64,000 bases of DNA from Candidatus Saccharimonadota bacterium (GCA_017431945.1 JAFRJZ010000026.1:1-64000); one strand, 5' to 3'. Counted from the first letter of the stretch, positions 42,227 to 52,278 are shown. Numbers and translations are program-made. The notes: generated by a model from the sequence alone, not told the origin.

Positions 42227-43450
42227 CTAGCTTAGTTCGATGTCGTCTTCTTCCTCTTCATCTTTGCGGCGGCGCTTGGCGGCGACGAGGATGATGATAC
42301 CGGCGGTGGCGGTGGCAGCGCTGACGCTGAGGAGCGAGGCAAGGAGAGCGGTGTCAGCATTAGAGGACTTGCTGGTATCGTAGGAATCAATGGCGCCTTG
42401 TGGCTCGACATTGTTGGAGTTGGCATCGCCAGAGTTGGTGGAGTCACTATTGCCACTATTGTTGGTACTGGCAAAGCCACGGGTCGGGCTAGTGGTGATC
42501 GTACGAGTGGAAGCGCCTTGGTTAGCGCCAGTTTCGGTGACGGCGCTACCGCTAACTGTGATGCCGGTGACGGTGCCAGACTTAGTGATGCCATTATCGG
42601 TGTAGGAAATAGTAACGGAAGTTTGGCCGGCAGTCAAAGGATTACCACCGTTGACTGTATATTGGCCATCAGTCAGCAAGACTTGCTTACCGTCGCTATA
42701 AACCGCATAGATGGTAAGACCGTCGGTATTGAAGTAGTTGCCGGGAGCGTATTGTGTCTGAGTGGGAGTACCAGAAATGGTAAGGCTACTGAGAGTAATA
42801 GCGTCATTAGCAGTAGCGGTGACGGTAACAGTGTTTTGATAAATCGCATTTTGGACGGTAGTCGGAGGTAAGACACCAAAAGTCAGCGTAGTAGTGTCAG
42901 CGCTGGCTGTGGTGTGGGTGCGTTTAAGATTCAAGGTATTATAGGTACTACCATTAACGGTCGGCAATGGACGATAGTTGGTAGCATCAAGGGCAAAACC
43001 CCAACCACCAGTGGTAGGATTTTGTTCAAAAGCAGCTTGTCTTTGGACCTTAGTGATAGACGGAATATATTCAGAAGAAGTGTAATATAAGGTGTTGGTA
43101 GAGCCGGCAGTCTGGCTCTCGGACATCTGCATAGATAGAGTATAACCATTGGCACTGTTGGTAGTGACAGAAACTGTAGCGTTACTAGAATAGAAAACAC
43201 CTGGAGTTAAATCGTTATCACTATTGAAGGTGACGAGGGGTGAACCGGTAATAGAAATGGAGCTGGGAACGACTAGGTTAACGGTAGTGTTACAAGAAGC
43301 GCTACTAGTACCGCTACTAGAGCAGTCAACGGCGCTCGCATCAGAGCCAGCTAGGCCCATGGTCGTCAGCAAACCAGCTAAGATTAACAAGCTAAAAGCA
43401 GGAAACATCACATTATTAGCTGTTTGGTGTTTGTTGTGACCTTTACGCAT
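42227..43450 (-). CDS. cell-surface protein with Ig-like domain and C-terminal anchor
   Basis: 407 aa. Signal peptide (FPAFSLLILAGLLTTMGLAG, residues ~15-38, cleavage near SAVDC), a Thr/Ser-rich beta domain (ISITGSPLVTFNSDNDLTPG, VSVTTNSANGYTLSMQM) seen in CPR surface proteins, a bacterial Ig-like domain at about 215-300 (TISGTPTQTQYAPGNYFNTD...VYSDGKQVLL), a Ser/Asn-rich linker and a C-terminal transmembrane helix with RRRKDEEEEDD. Likely exported and held in the membrane. Leaderless: -10 six nt before ATG. Confidence 0.85.
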   Translation of the reverse strand: MRKGHNKHQTANNVMFPAFSLLILAGLLTTMGLAGSDASAVDCSSSGTSSASCNTTVNLVVPSSISITGSPLVTFNSDNDLTPGVFYSSNATVSVTTNSANGYTLSMQMSESQTAGSTNTLYYTSSEYIPSITKVQRQAAFEQNPTTGGWGFALDATNYRPLPTVNGSTYNTLNLKRTHTTASADTTTLTFGVLPPTTVQNAIYQNTVTVTATANDAITLSSLTISGTPTQTQYAPGNYFNTDGLTIYAVYSDGKQVLLTDGQYTVNGGNPLTAGQTSVTISYTDNGITKSGTVTGITVSGSAVTETGANQGASTRTITTSPTRGFASTNNSGNSDSTNSGDANSNNVEPQGAIDSYDTSKSSNADTALLASLLSVSAATATAGIIILVAAKRRRKDEEEEDDIELS

Positions 43451-43456
43451 ATCCTT

Positions 43457-43485
43457 ATTATATAGTACATTCTAAAAAAACACAA
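43457..43485 (-). promoter_or_regulatory. promoter of the surface-protein gene
   Basis: TTGTGT (43480-43485), 17-bp spacer, TATAAT (43457-43462), 6 nt to the ATG. Confidence 0.8.
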
Positions 43486-43514
43486 CCACTTTTTTGGACT
43501 TTTTTTAAAAAGTT

Positions 43515-46500
43515 TTAATTAATTTTGACTTTTTCAGCGCCTAACAAATCTTTGAGAGCTGATAGCATTACATTATTAGTATCAACGCGGAAAGGCAACC
43601 TCAAAGGGCGCTTAGTATCGCCGTCTTTTAGCACCAAAACAATCTCGCGCACTCCGGGGTGCTGATTACAAATATGGCGAATTTGGTTTAGGGTATCGGT
43701 ATCGTCGGGATTCTCTAGTAGTATATAGAGGCGCTCGGGATGGGGGCGAGTGGCGACCGGCTTGCCAGTGACAGGCTTAGCGGGGGCGGGCTGAGGAGCA
43801 GGTTTGGTAAATTTGCGCGATTTACTAACACCAGTAGAACGAGTGCGAACTTTACTAGCCTCGGGCAAGAGTAATTTTTGCCCAGTAGGGCGGTAATTTT
43901 CTAATTCTTCGTCGGTGATAACAGTGATGTCTTCGGCGATAATTTTAATTTCAGTGGCCGGGCGGCCGTCACGGTCGGTGGCGTTGATGCGACCACGTAC
44001 TTTGATGACGGTATCTTGTTGGATTTTGCCACCAACTTGGCTGAATAAATCGGGAAATACAATAACTTCGGTTTCGGAGGTTTTGTTTTCTAATTTAACG
44101 AAGGCCATGTGGGTATTAGACTTAGTAAGAATGTTACGGACTGACGAGATAATGCCACCGACAGTAATGATTTTGTTGTCGTTTTCGTGATTAATTAAGT
44201 CAAAGCCGTGAGTTTGCTCATCAAAATAAGTGTCGTATTTGTCAAGCGGGTGAGCAGAAAGATAAAGCCCCATCAGTTCGCGCTCCCATAATAACTGCTC
44301 TTTTTCGGAAGCTTGGGCGGGAGCAGGCTTAATCTCAACCTCGGGAATCTGACCAGCATCGCCAAAGGCGCCGAATAAATCAGTCTGACCGTTTTTAGCA
44401 TCTTTTTGAATCTTGGCGCCGTAGCCTTGGATGGCTTCAAGATTAAATAATATATCGGAGCGGGTGGCAAATTTGTCAAAAGCACCAGTTTTGATAGCGG
44501 CTTCCCAGGATTTTTTATTGAATTTAGTACTATCGACGCGCTTAGCAAAATCGCAAATACTCTTGAAGGGGCCATTTTCGTCGCGCTCGGGAATTACGAT
44601 GTCTTCAATAAGAGATTTACCCATGCCTTTAACGCCACTGAGGCCAAAACGGATAGTATTTTCACCACCGACAATCGCAAAATCACCATAAGATTGGTTG
44701 ATGTCTGGGCCGAGGACTTTGAGCCCCATGTGCTGACATTCGGACATTTCAATAGCAAGGCGATCGGTAGAGTTCATGTCGGCCGTCATTAGAGCCGCCA
44801 TGAAAGCATCTGGGTAGTGGGCTTTGAGATAAGCAGTCCAATAAGCGATTAAAGCATAGCACGCAGCGTGCGACTTATTAAAACAGTAATTAGCAAATTC
44901 AAGTAGCTGACTCCAAAAAGTCTCGGCGATTTCTTCGGTAGCCCCGCCAACTTTGATAGCACCTTCGATAAATTCGGGTTTGACCTTTTTCATTAAGTCA
45001 ATTTTCTTTTTACCGACTGCTTTGCGTAAAGTGTCCGCCTGGCCACCGGTAAAACCACACCATTCCTTAGAAATCTGCATGAACTGCTCTTGGTAGATGA
45101 GAATACCATAAGTGCTCTTGAGGGCATTCTCAAGGCCGGGGTGAAGGTAAGTAATCGGTTCCTGGCCATGCTTGCGACGAATAAATGAATCAATAAATTG
45201 CATCGGGCCGGGGCGATAAAGCGCCACCATAGCGATGATATCTTCAAAAGTAGAGGCTTTGAGATCTTTGAGGTAGCGCTTCATACCGGCAGATTCTAGC
45301 TGGAAGACACCGGTAGTCTCGGCGCGTTGGAAAAGTTCGTAGGTTTTTTGGTCGTCTAGTGGTAGAGTGGAGAGATCAATGTCGTTGTGGTAGACTTTAC
45401 GCACCATCCTGAGGGCATTATTAATCACTGAAAGGTTGGAAAGGCCAAGGAAATCCATTTTGAGTAGGCCAATTTCTTCAACGGTGCCCATCGGGAATTG
45501 AGCGGCGAGCGGGCCTTTTTGGGAGACTTCAAGGGGGAGAAACTTGACCAAATCATCAGGGGCGATAATGACACCGCAAGCGTGAACGCCATGATTGCGA
45601 ATAGTTCCCTCCAGGCGGATGGCAAAATCTAAGACCTCTTTGCTGGTGGGGTTGGTCTCGTATTCTTGTTTTAATTCTGGCACATCTTTAATGGCGTCGG
45701 CGAGATGGACATGGTGGCCCATGGTGGGGTCGGGCACCATCTTGGCGAGGCGATCGGCCTCGGCGTAAGGGACTTCAAGTACGCGGGCGACATCACGCAC
45801 CGCGTTTTTGGCCATCATTTTACCGAAGGTGACGATATTAGAAACGCGCGGTTCAAGAAAATTGCCATCTTTATCTTTTTCAGTATATTTATTAGTACAA
45901 TAATCAATCACTTCGTCGCGACGCGTATCTTGGATGTCGGTATCAATATCGGGCATTGAGATACGGTCGGGATTTAAGAAGCGCTCAAAGAGCAAGTCGT
46001 ATTTGAGTGGGTCAAGATCGGTGATTTTGAGGGCGTAGGCGAGAATGGAGCCAGCGGCCGAGCCACGCCCGGGACCAAAGACAATACGCTGGGATTTGCC
46101 CCAGTTAATAAAATCTTGGACAATCAAAAAGTAGCCATTGTATCCCATTTTATCAACTACTGATAATTCATAATCAATACGCGGGAGGATTTTGTGGAGG
46201 TCGTCGCGTTCTTTGTCGGCCGTTTCAAGCAATTTGCGACAATCTTTGATAGATAATTTTTCGGATTCTTCAAGCGTTTTACCAGCATAACGGTAAGCAA
46301 GGCCCTGAAAAACTAAAGTGTCGAGATGTGATTTTTCAGTCTCGCCTTTAGGTACGGGAAATTTTGGAATTAGAATACGATCAAGATCAAGTTCAACATT
46401 ACAGCGGTCGGCGATTTGCTTGGTGTTTTTGACAGCTTCAGGGCAAGTTTTGCCCCAACGCTTGATAATATCCTCGGGCGGGATGACATGAAGTTCAAAA

Positions 46501-47249
46501 TCTTTGAGGCTCATGCGGTTGGTATCAGAAATATTGGAGCCGGTACCGACACAAAGTAGGACTTCGTGAGCCTCTTGGTCTTCGTGCTTTAAGTAGTGAG
46601 CATCGCAAGTAACTACGAGAGGGAGGTTTAATTCCTTGGCGTGGTCCATAAACCATTGGTTGATACGATTTTGCTTGTCCCAGTGAGTAGGCGAATCGGG
46701 GTGGCCATGATCTTGCATTTCAAGGTAAAAACGGTCTTTGAAAGTCTGAGCGTACCAATTGATGAGTTCACGAGCGCGCTTATCGTCACCGTTAGCAATA
46801 GCTTCAGAAATTTCGGAGCCGGCACAACCCGAGAGGCAAATTACGCCTTCACTGAATTTTTCTAGCATCTCGTGATCGGTGCGCGGTTTGTAGTATTTAC
46901 CGTTAATCTCGGCATCGGTAATTAGGCGACAGAGATTTTCAAAGCCCTTGTTATTCATCGCTAATAGAGTGACATGAAAGCGTGGTTTGTCTTTTTGTGG
47001 GTCCTTGTCAGTACGTTTGCGAGCAGCGACATAAGCTTCAAGCCCAAGGATGGGCTTGATGTCGTTGTCTTTACAAGTTTTATAAAGCTCCACCAGGCCA
47101 CTCATGGTACCATGATCAGTAACCGCGACCGCTTCCATACCATGACTTTTGACAAAATCAACTAGCTCTGGAACTTTGGTTAGACCATCTAACAAAGAAT
47201 AGTGGGTGTGATTGTGCAGATGAACAAAATCACTGGGCTTTAAAGTCAT
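43515..47249 (-). CDS. dnaE: DNA polymerase III subunit alpha
   Basis: Replicative polymerase, 1244 aa. PHP domain LHNHTHYSLLDGLTKVPELV, catalytic block GPGRGSAAGSILAYALKITD and SMPDIDTDIQDTRRDEVIDY, helix-hairpin-helix region SGVKGMGKSLIEDIV, and an OB domain near residue 1000 (ITVGGIISSVRNILTKSN). No intein or palindromic insert. Its start overlaps the end of the upstream membrane-protein gene by one base (galU - 47249 gene - dnaE). Confidence 0.97.
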   Translation of the reverse strand: MTLKPSDFVHLHNHTHYSLLDGLTKVPELVDFVKSHGMEAVAVTDHGTMSGLVELYKTCKDNDIKPILGLEAYVAARKRTDKDPQKDKPRFHVTLLAMNNKGFENLCRLITDAEINGKYYKPRTDHEMLEKFSEGVICLSGCAGSEISEAIANGDDKRARELINWYAQTFKDRFYLEMQDHGHPDSPTHWDKQNRINQWFMDHAKELNLPLVVTCDAHYLKHEDQEAHEVLLCVGTGSNISDTNRMSLKDFELHVIPPEDIIKRWGKTCPEAVKNTKQIADRCNVELDLDRILIPKFPVPKGETEKSHLDTLVFQGLAYRYAGKTLEESEKLSIKDCRKLLETADKERDDLHKILPRIDYELSVVDKMGYNGYFLIVQDFINWGKSQRIVFGPGRGSAAGSILAYALKITDLDPLKYDLLFERFLNPDRISMPDIDTDIQDTRRDEVIDYCTNKYTEKDKDGNFLEPRVSNIVTFGKMMAKNAVRDVARVLEVPYAEADRLAKMVPDPTMGHHVHLADAIKDVPELKQEYETNPTSKEVLDFAIRLEGTIRNHGVHACGVIIAPDDLVKFLPLEVSQKGPLAAQFPMGTVEEIGLLKMDFLGLSNLSVINNALRMVRKVYHNDIDLSTLPLDDQKTYELFQRAETTGVFQLESAGMKRYLKDLKASTFEDIIAMVALYRPGPMQFIDSFIRRKHGQEPITYLHPGLENALKSTYGILIYQEQFMQISKEWCGFTGGQADTLRKAVGKKKIDLMKKVKPEFIEGAIKVGGATEEIAETFWSQLLEFANYCFNKSHAACYALIAYWTAYLKAHYPDAFMAALMTADMNSTDRLAIEMSECQHMGLKVLGPDINQSYGDFAIVGGENTIRFGLSGVKGMGKSLIEDIVIPERDENGPFKSICDFAKRVDSTKFNKKSWEAAIKTGAFDKFATRSDILFNLEAIQGYGAKIQKDAKNGQTDLFGAFGDAGQIPEVEIKPAPAQASEKEQLLWERELMGLYLSAHPLDKYDTYFDEQTHGFDLINHENDNKIITVGGIISSVRNILTKSNTHMAFVKLENKTSETEVIVFPDLFSQVGGKIQQDTVIKVRGRINATDRDGRPATEIKIIAEDITVITDEELENYRPTGQKLLLPEASKVRTRSTGVSKSRKFTKPAPQPAPAKPVTGKPVATRPHPERLYILLENPDDTDTLNQIRHICNQHPGVREIVLVLKDGDTKRPLRLPFRVDTNNVMLSALKDLLGAEKVKIN

Positions 47250-47590
47250 TATTTTGTGGCTTTGCTAGATTTAGTAGTCTTGGTTGATGAGGTTGATGAT
47301 TTTGACGAGGTTGATGATTTGCGAACGCTCTCATTGGCAGCGGCGGCTTTGTTGTTAATATAACTGCTAGCAAAAGTCTTGACCACGCCGCCAATTGAAG
47401 TCATATCTTTGATGTTGCCAGCAACATCATCGGCTTTGTCGGCGATTTGCTGGCTAGTAGCAATGACTTGCTTGGCGTCTTTGGTGAGACTGATAATCTT
47501 GGCGAGCAAGATAATGGCCAAAACCAAAAAGACAAATAGTGTGACAACTAGGATAATGGCGATAATCCATTCGGCAGTGTTTAAATTCAT
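47249..47590 (-). CDS. small membrane-anchored protein between galU and dnaE
   Basis: 113 aa. One N-terminal transmembrane helix (about residues 8-30), an amphipathic helical stretch (SLTKDAKQVIATSQQIADKA) resembling DUF948-type proteins, then a low-complexity Ser/Lys/Thr tail (SSTSSKSSTSSTKTTKSSKA). The function is unknown. It overlaps galU by 4 nt and dnaE by 1 nt, so the three are translationally coupled. Confidence 0.75.
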   Translation of the reverse strand: MNLNTAEWIIAIILVVTLFVFLVLAIILLAKIISLTKDAKQVIATSQQIADKADDVAGNIKDMTSIGGVVKTFASSYINNKAAAANESVRKSSTSSKSSTSSTKTTKSSKATK

Positions 47591-48480
47591 AAGTTACCTC
47601 CTTTGATGATTTGTTTAATTTCCTCAGCATAATCTGAATATTTGAGATTATATTGAAGAAGCGCGAGAAAGTAGTTCTTGGGGTCGCCAGTGGTGAGCCA
47701 GTGACCTTCGCTCTTGACGACATATACATCGCCGGTTTCGGCGAGCTTGGTGACAGCGTCGACAGTCCAGAGCTCATCGTCAAGGCCAACATTTTTGGAA
47801 TTAAGATATTGAAAAACTTCTGGAGTAAGTAGATAGCGACCGTAAGAGGTGAGATTGCTGGGAGATAGCTCGGGGGTCTCAGGTTTTTCAACGATGTGAC
47901 TTAAAGTATGCTTGGCTTCGTCCTTGATGGCGATCATGCCGTATTTGTGCCAAACTTCGCGCGGCATCTCTTGAGCAGAAATCACACCCTTGGCATCGGG
48001 GTGCTCCTTAAAGGCGTCAATGAGAGTCTTGATATCGCTAGCACCGATAATGAGGTCATCACTATAAAGTACCACAAAGGCCTCATCGTCATCAATAAAT
48101 TCGCGGGCACTGACGATAGGTGAACCATTGCCATAGGGCAAGCTCTTGTCCTGCTCGATGACGGTAATCTTGGGAAAATCTAGGACTTCTTTGACTGGAT
48201 CAAAGCGCTCGGCCTTGCCCTGCCTTTCAAGCAGAACGCGGACATTTTCGGAAGGATTATGAAAATAATCGTCATAAATCTCTTTACTTTTAGTGCCAGG
48301 GGTGGCAACGATGATAATCTCGGTGATGCCAGCGGCGACACATTCTTCAATACAAAGTTGCATCACTGGCTTGGCACCCATAGGGGTCATGGCCTTAGGG
48401 ATAGTCTTGGTAATTGGTAAGAAACGACTGGCAAAACCAGCGTCGGTAATGATGGCTTTGGTGGGTGTTTTATAGCTCAT
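47587..48480 (-). CDS. galU: UTP-glucose-1-phosphate uridylyltransferase
   Basis: Makes UDP-glucose for envelope glycans, 297 aa. Nucleotide-binding start TDAGFASRFLPITKTIPKAM, EQDKSLPYGNGSPIVSAREF, VVLYSDDLIIG and IVEKPETPELSPSNL fit the bacterial GalU family. Strong promoter (TTGACA, 17 bp, TATAAT at 48495-48523) followed by an AAGGAG Shine-Dalgarno. First gene of the galU-dnaE string. Confidence 0.93.
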   Translation of the reverse strand: MSYKTPTKAIITDAGFASRFLPITKTIPKAMTPMGAKPVMQLCIEECVAAGITEIIIVATPGTKSKEIYDDYFHNPSENVRVLLERQGKAERFDPVKEVLDFPKITVIEQDKSLPYGNGSPIVSAREFIDDDEAFVVLYSDDLIIGASDIKTLIDAFKEHPDAKGVISAQEMPREVWHKYGMIAIKDEAKHTLSHIVEKPETPELSPSNLTSYGRYLLTPEVFQYLNSKNVGLDDELWTVDAVTKLAETGDVYVVKSEGHWLTTGDPKNYFLALLQYNLKYSDYAEEIKQIIKGGNL

Positions 48481-48494
48481 TGGTATAACTCCTT

Positions 48495-48523
48495 ATTATA
48501 TCACATTATTTCTTTTTTGTCAA
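48495..48523 (-). promoter_or_regulatory. galU promoter
   Basis: TTGACA (48518-48523), 17-bp spacer, TATAAT (48495-48500). The -35 lies in the last codons of the 48506-49138 gene. Confidence 0.88.
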
Positions 48524-49138
48524 CCTACCTTGGGATTTGGAAATTTTGGGGGTAGATTTCTTATGAGCAGTACTGCGGGCGAGGCGGTCTTCTTCTTTTT
48601 GGTCGCGATTGTGGACACCGTAAATGAGGTCAGAAAGCCCGATAATCATAAGGTAAGAACCAAAGAATTTGACAAAAGTGCCGGGACTGAAATGCCCGGA
48701 ATTAAAGACGATAAAGGCAAAGATGATGCCACAAATGCCACAAAGAAGCCAGATAAAGCGATCGGTGGTATCGTCAATGGAACGGATGGCAATTAAAATC
48801 TCAAAGACGCCCCGCACCAAAGCGTAGGCAGAGAGTATAATCATCGCGACGGCAGAGTTCTGCGAGAGTGAAGCGAGCAGAGCGAGAGCGGTGACTAGTT
48901 CAAAAATGGCAATAACTGCCGAAAAGCCCCAGGTACTGCGGAAATGTTCGCGGTGGAGGACATTAAAAAGCTCAATCAGCCCAAGAATTAAGAGCATACA
49001 GCTGATAGTAGCGGTGAGAAATGTGGTATCTTGACTGTTGGAAAACAGGACGAACCAGCCAAAGATAAGCGCAACCACACCCTCGACGCCAAAGACTAAC
49101 CAGTGGCTATCGATATATTTACGTTGGATTTTAGGCAT
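48506..49138 (-). CDS. HdeD/DUF308-family membrane protein
   Basis: 210 aa with six hydrophobic helices (about residues 12-30, 38-58, 70-90, 95-112, 125-145, 150-168) and the repeated two-helix layout of DUF308 proteins (HdeD, linked to acid resistance in E. coli). A basic Ser/Lys-rich C terminus of about 35 residues faces the cytoplasm. SD AAGGAG before the ATG and an extended TGATATAAT just upstream. Role here unknown. Confidence 0.82.
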   Translation of the reverse strand: MPKIQRKYIDSHWLVFGVEGVVALIFGWFVLFSNSQDTTFLTATISCMLLILGLIELFNVLHREHFRSTWGFSAVIAIFELVTALALLASLSQNSAVAMIILSAYALVRGVFEILIAIRSIDDTTDRFIWLLCGICGIIFAFIVFNSGHFSPGTFVKFFGSYLMIIGLSDLIYGVHNRDQKEEDRLARSTAHKKSTPKISKSQGRLTKKK

Positions 49139-49176
49139 AATATTTCTCCTTTGCCTTAATTATATCACAAGTGGCA

Positions 49177-50196
49177 CTAGACATGGCGGACTTTTTTGCG
49201 AATAGTTTCGATAGTTTTGGTGGCGAGGTATTTTTTGGGGTCGATGATAAGATCGTGGGCGGGGGTGTATTTGAGCTCAGTGACGCCAAAACTGCGTTTA
49301 AAACTAGAGACGCCATAAAAGCGGTGTTTAGTATCGTCAAGATCAACGATGCCCCAAAAGTTGTAGCGACCGATGCCTTTTTGGCGGGCATCACGCATCG
49401 CTTCTAGGTGGAGTAAGGGCGCGGCAGAGTACTTGGTACCGAGGTCGCTTGAAACACCATAGTGGTAGCTGGCCTCGTTGCCGTAGAAAATGATGAAATT
49501 TTGGGCAAGAATTTCATCGCCGAGTTTGGCAGTATACATAGTGACTTCGTGATTTTTGGCAAAAGCAATGAACTGTTTGGTGAGAAAATCCTCGGAAAAG
49601 GCGTAAAACTTTTGACGTGCGGCGGTCTGAAGCTGAATTTGGTAAAAAGTTTTGACAGAAGCGGGATCTTCGGACTTTTCAATAGTGATATTATTTTTCT
49701 GGGCTTTGCGAATCTTGCGGCGTAGACCCTGAGAGGCGCCTTGGAGGATTTCTTCTTCGGTTTTGCTAAGATCGAGGATGCCGGCGTATTCAACTGAGAG
49801 GTACATAGGAGCTTTCCTCAGTCCAAGGTCAGCCATGAGTTTTAATGACTCAGCAGAGAGTTCAAGTTGCGGGCGAACTCTGACAAAAGCACAGTGATTT
49901 TTAATTCCCTGCTCTTTGATGTCGGCAAAAACCGCCTTAACGAGTTTGCGGTCAGTCCAGTCTAAAATCGGACCGCCGGCGATTGCTAGGTGATGACCAC
50001 GTTTGGCAAGCTCAACTACGCCGGCATAGGCGGAGATAATTTTACCCTTATCATCTACCGCGATACGGCGAACGATAGGATTGCCACGCGAGGCATGAAA
50101 TTCGTAAAAATCCCAAGATTGAAGAAAGTTGGCTTCGGGATGACTGGTGACAAACTTGTCCCATTTGGTGCGAGAAGTAGCATCAGTAATTTTCAT
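49177..50196 (-). CDS. FemAB/FemX-family aminoacyltransferase, copy 1
   Basis: 339 aa. Family members add amino acids from aminoacyl-tRNA to the peptidoglycan stem peptide. The two GNAT-like halves are visible: SHPEANFLQSWDFYEFHASR and GPILDWTDRKLV in the first; FYQIQLQTAARQKFYAFSED, ILAQNFIIFYGNEASYHYGV and GIGRYNFWGIVDLDDTKHRF in the second. It overlaps the upstream paralog by one base. Two such enzymes in a row suggest a two-residue cross-bridge or branched stem (inference). Confidence 0.9.
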   Translation of the reverse strand: MKITDATSRTKWDKFVTSHPEANFLQSWDFYEFHASRGNPIVRRIAVDDKGKIISAYAGVVELAKRGHHLAIAGGPILDWTDRKLVKAVFADIKEQGIKNHCAFVRVRPQLELSAESLKLMADLGLRKAPMYLSVEYAGILDLSKTEEEILQGASQGLRRKIRKAQKNNITIEKSEDPASVKTFYQIQLQTAARQKFYAFSEDFLTKQFIAFAKNHEVTMYTAKLGDEILAQNFIIFYGNEASYHYGVSSDLGTKYSAAPLLHLEAMRDARQKGIGRYNFWGIVDLDDTKHRFYGVSSFKRSFGVTELKYTPAHDLIIDPKKYLATKTIETIRKKVRHV

Positions 50197-51191
50197 TAGA
50201 GGTGTCTCCTTTTTTTGCGGACGGTTTCAATGGCAAAGTTTACTTTGTAGCGAATCGGATCAATGATAAGGTCATGAGCGGGGATAAATTCGGTGACCTC
50301 GCCACCAAAACCAGTCTTAAAAGTGGTGACACCGGCATAGCGGTGGTTGGGCTGATTTTTAGGAGCAATGCCCCAGAGGTTGTAACGTTTGATGCCCTGT
50401 TTTTTAAGGTCTCTAATAACTTGCCATTGGAGAGCGTAGGCGCCAGGAAGCTTGCGATTAAGGTCGGTACTGGCAGCCTCGTAATAGTCACCCTCGCCGT
50501 TGCCAGTGAGGATGAGGCCGTAAGCAATTGGTTCGCCTTCCTTAGTGGTGGCTTTGTAAATCATCGCATTATCTTGAAAAGCTTTGTGTTCAGCCATCAA
50601 GACATCAAGAGTGGGCGGAATAAAGTGCTGGCGCGCGGCGGTTTGGGTCTGTATCTTATGAAACTCTTTGAAAATCGCTTCAGTATTGGACTTTTCTACT
50701 TTGATTTCAAGTTTGCCGGCGCGACGAACTTCGTAACGAGTCTGGCGACGCATATTGGCGAGTAGTTCATCTTCGGGAGGGGTAAGATCAATCATTACGG
50801 TGTGCTCGGCGGCAAGGTGCATAGGGGCAATTTTTAACCCCAGTTTGGCAAGCTTGGCGCGGTTTTCTTTGGAGTCCAAAATTTGAGGACGGATACGGAC
50901 AAAGGCACAGTTAAGGTCAGTAGCGACCTTTTTTAGCTTGGTAAACACTGCGTTAATGGCGGCTTCGTCGTCCCAATCCAGGATGGGGCCACCCGGCACT
51001 TCAAGGTAGTGCCCGCGCTTGGCGTGCTTATCAAAGGCAACGAATAGGCCATGGTCGGTAATTTCAATCAGGGGCGAAAAACCCATCAAGCGGTTGGCTT
51101 CAGCCCATACCTTGGTTTGGAGAAAATTAGCTTCGGGGTGAGCTTTGATGATTTTTTGCCATTTGGCGCGCTGGTCACTGCTAATCTTCAT
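50196..51191 (-). CDS. FemAB/FemX-family aminoacyltransferase, copy 2
   Basis: 331 aa, a paralog of the 49177 gene with the same blocks: AHPEANFLQTKVWAEANRLM, GGPILDWDDEAAINAVFTKL, FHKIQTQTAARQHFIPPTLD, YALQWQVIRDLKKQGIKRYN and NHRYAGVTTFKTGFGG. It overlaps the 3' end of the aminotransferase gene by 11 nt. Expected to act in the cytoplasm on lipid II or its precursor. Which amino acid is added cannot be read from the sequence. Confidence 0.9.
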   Translation of the reverse strand: MKISSDQRAKWQKIIKAHPEANFLQTKVWAEANRLMGFSPLIEITDHGLFVAFDKHAKRGHYLEVPGGPILDWDDEAAINAVFTKLKKVATDLNCAFVRIRPQILDSKENRAKLAKLGLKIAPMHLAAEHTVMIDLTPPEDELLANMRRQTRYEVRRAGKLEIKVEKSNTEAIFKEFHKIQTQTAARQHFIPPTLDVLMAEHKAFQDNAMIYKATTKEGEPIAYGLILTGNGEGDYYEAASTDLNRKLPGAYALQWQVIRDLKKQGIKRYNLWGIAPKNQPNHRYAGVTTFKTGFGGEVTEFIPAHDLIIDPIRYKVNFAIETVRKKRRHL

Positions 51192-52278
51192 AGGGGTGCT
51201 CCTTGATAATTTTAACGGCGGGCTTTAGTTGTTCCTTGCTATAATAATCGGGTAAATTAACGATGTGAGCGGAGATTTTGGTGGCATTGGGGCACTCAGC
51301 TTCGTCAAAATGGACTTTTTTGTAGTAGCGGGCGGGCGAAATTGGGGTTTCGTACCAGATTTCTTGGAAAATATAACCTTGGTCGGCTAATTTGGCGAGA
51401 ACTCGGTCGCGATTGTCTACTAGATATGGCTCGCGTAGGGGTGGGCGGCGACGGGCGGGGCGAGCCTTGAGTTTGCTAAGGGCGAGGCGAGCCTGCCAGT
51501 GGGTGAGGCGGACTTTGGGATCGAGCACTGCGTCGGCCGAACGCTCAATCAGCCTTAGCTTCAAGAATACGCCGGTGACGATTTTGTGAGCATGAAGGTG
51601 GCGAGCCCCGCGCATAATCGCACCGAGTACGGGGTACCAGCGGTCGCGCAGGGAGTCAGAAAGTGGCGTGCGCTCCAATGGTTGAGTCACAGTAACATCA
51701 TGCATGATGAGAGCACCGCCCGAGATAGTATCAATAGATTTACCCTTGCCAAAAGATAGGGCCGTAGCATTGCCGACGGTGCCAACCTCGCGACCATCTT
51801 TATATTTAGTGCCAGTGCAATGCGCTAAATCTTCAATAATTATCAGCTGGTGCTGTTTGGCAATTTTTTCTATTTTAGCAATATCAACGGTGATACCGAG
51901 TGAATTTTGAATAATAATTGCTTTTAAATTGGGGTGCTGTTTGATTTTTGATTCTAATTCGGTGGCGTCGTAGTGCAAAGTGGCCTCATTGATATCGGCA
52001 AAAACTGGAGTGAGGCGAGCCGAGCGTACCGCTTCAACTACCGCAAAGCAGGTAAAACCATTGACCAGCACCTCTGCATGAGTTGGCAAGAGGAGTTTGA
52101 GCGCGTGCGCCAACGCCGAACGGCCATTATGAAATAGAGCCACTTTATCGGGGGTGGATTGATAGCGGACCGCTAGATAACGCCGTAAATCCTTGGAATC
52201 GTCGGCATTGCCAATCGCAAAGAGATGCTTAAATATATCACCAGGCGAATAATTGGCAGACTGACCGAGGAAAAACAT
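51181..52278 (-). CDS. DegT/DnrJ/EryC1/StrS-family aminotransferase
   Basis: PLP-dependent sugar aminotransferase family, 365 aa from ATG 52278 (MFFLGQSANYSPGD); the longer frame reads into the hydrolase gene. Seen: ALFHNGRSALAHALKLLL, VNGFTCFAVVEAVRSARLTP, IIEDLAHCTGTKYKDGREVG and the likely PLP lysine in ALSFGKGKSIDTISGG. The start overlaps the upstream stop (TGATG). In an envelope operon it may make an amino sugar for surface glycans, or act on another substrate. Confidence 0.85.
   Translation of the reverse strand: MFFLGQSANYSPGDIFKHLFAIGNADDSKDLRRYLAVRYQSTPDKVALFHNGRSALAHALKLLLPTHAEVLVNGFTCFAVVEAVRSARLTPVFADINEATLHYDATELESKIKQHPNLKAIIIQNSLGITVDIAKIEKIAKQHQLIIIEDLAHCTGTKYKDGREVGTVGNATALSFGKGKSIDTISGGALIMHDVTVTQPLERTPLSDSLRDRWYPVLGAIMRGARHLHAHKIVTGVFLKLRLIERSADAVLDPKVRLTHWQARLALSKLKARPARRRPPLREPYLVDNRDRVLAKLADQGYIFQEIWYETPISPARYYKKVHFDEAECPNATKISAHIVNLPDYYSKEQLKPAVKIIKEHPYED

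Noticed and set aside
42240-42480. Low-complexity region at the end of the surface-protein gene as a tandem repeat
   Set aside because: It is a Ser/Asn-rich linker plus an acidic tail without a repeating unit.
43515-47249. Intein in dnaE
   Set aside because: The protein aligns through its catalytic blocks with normal length and no splicing motifs.
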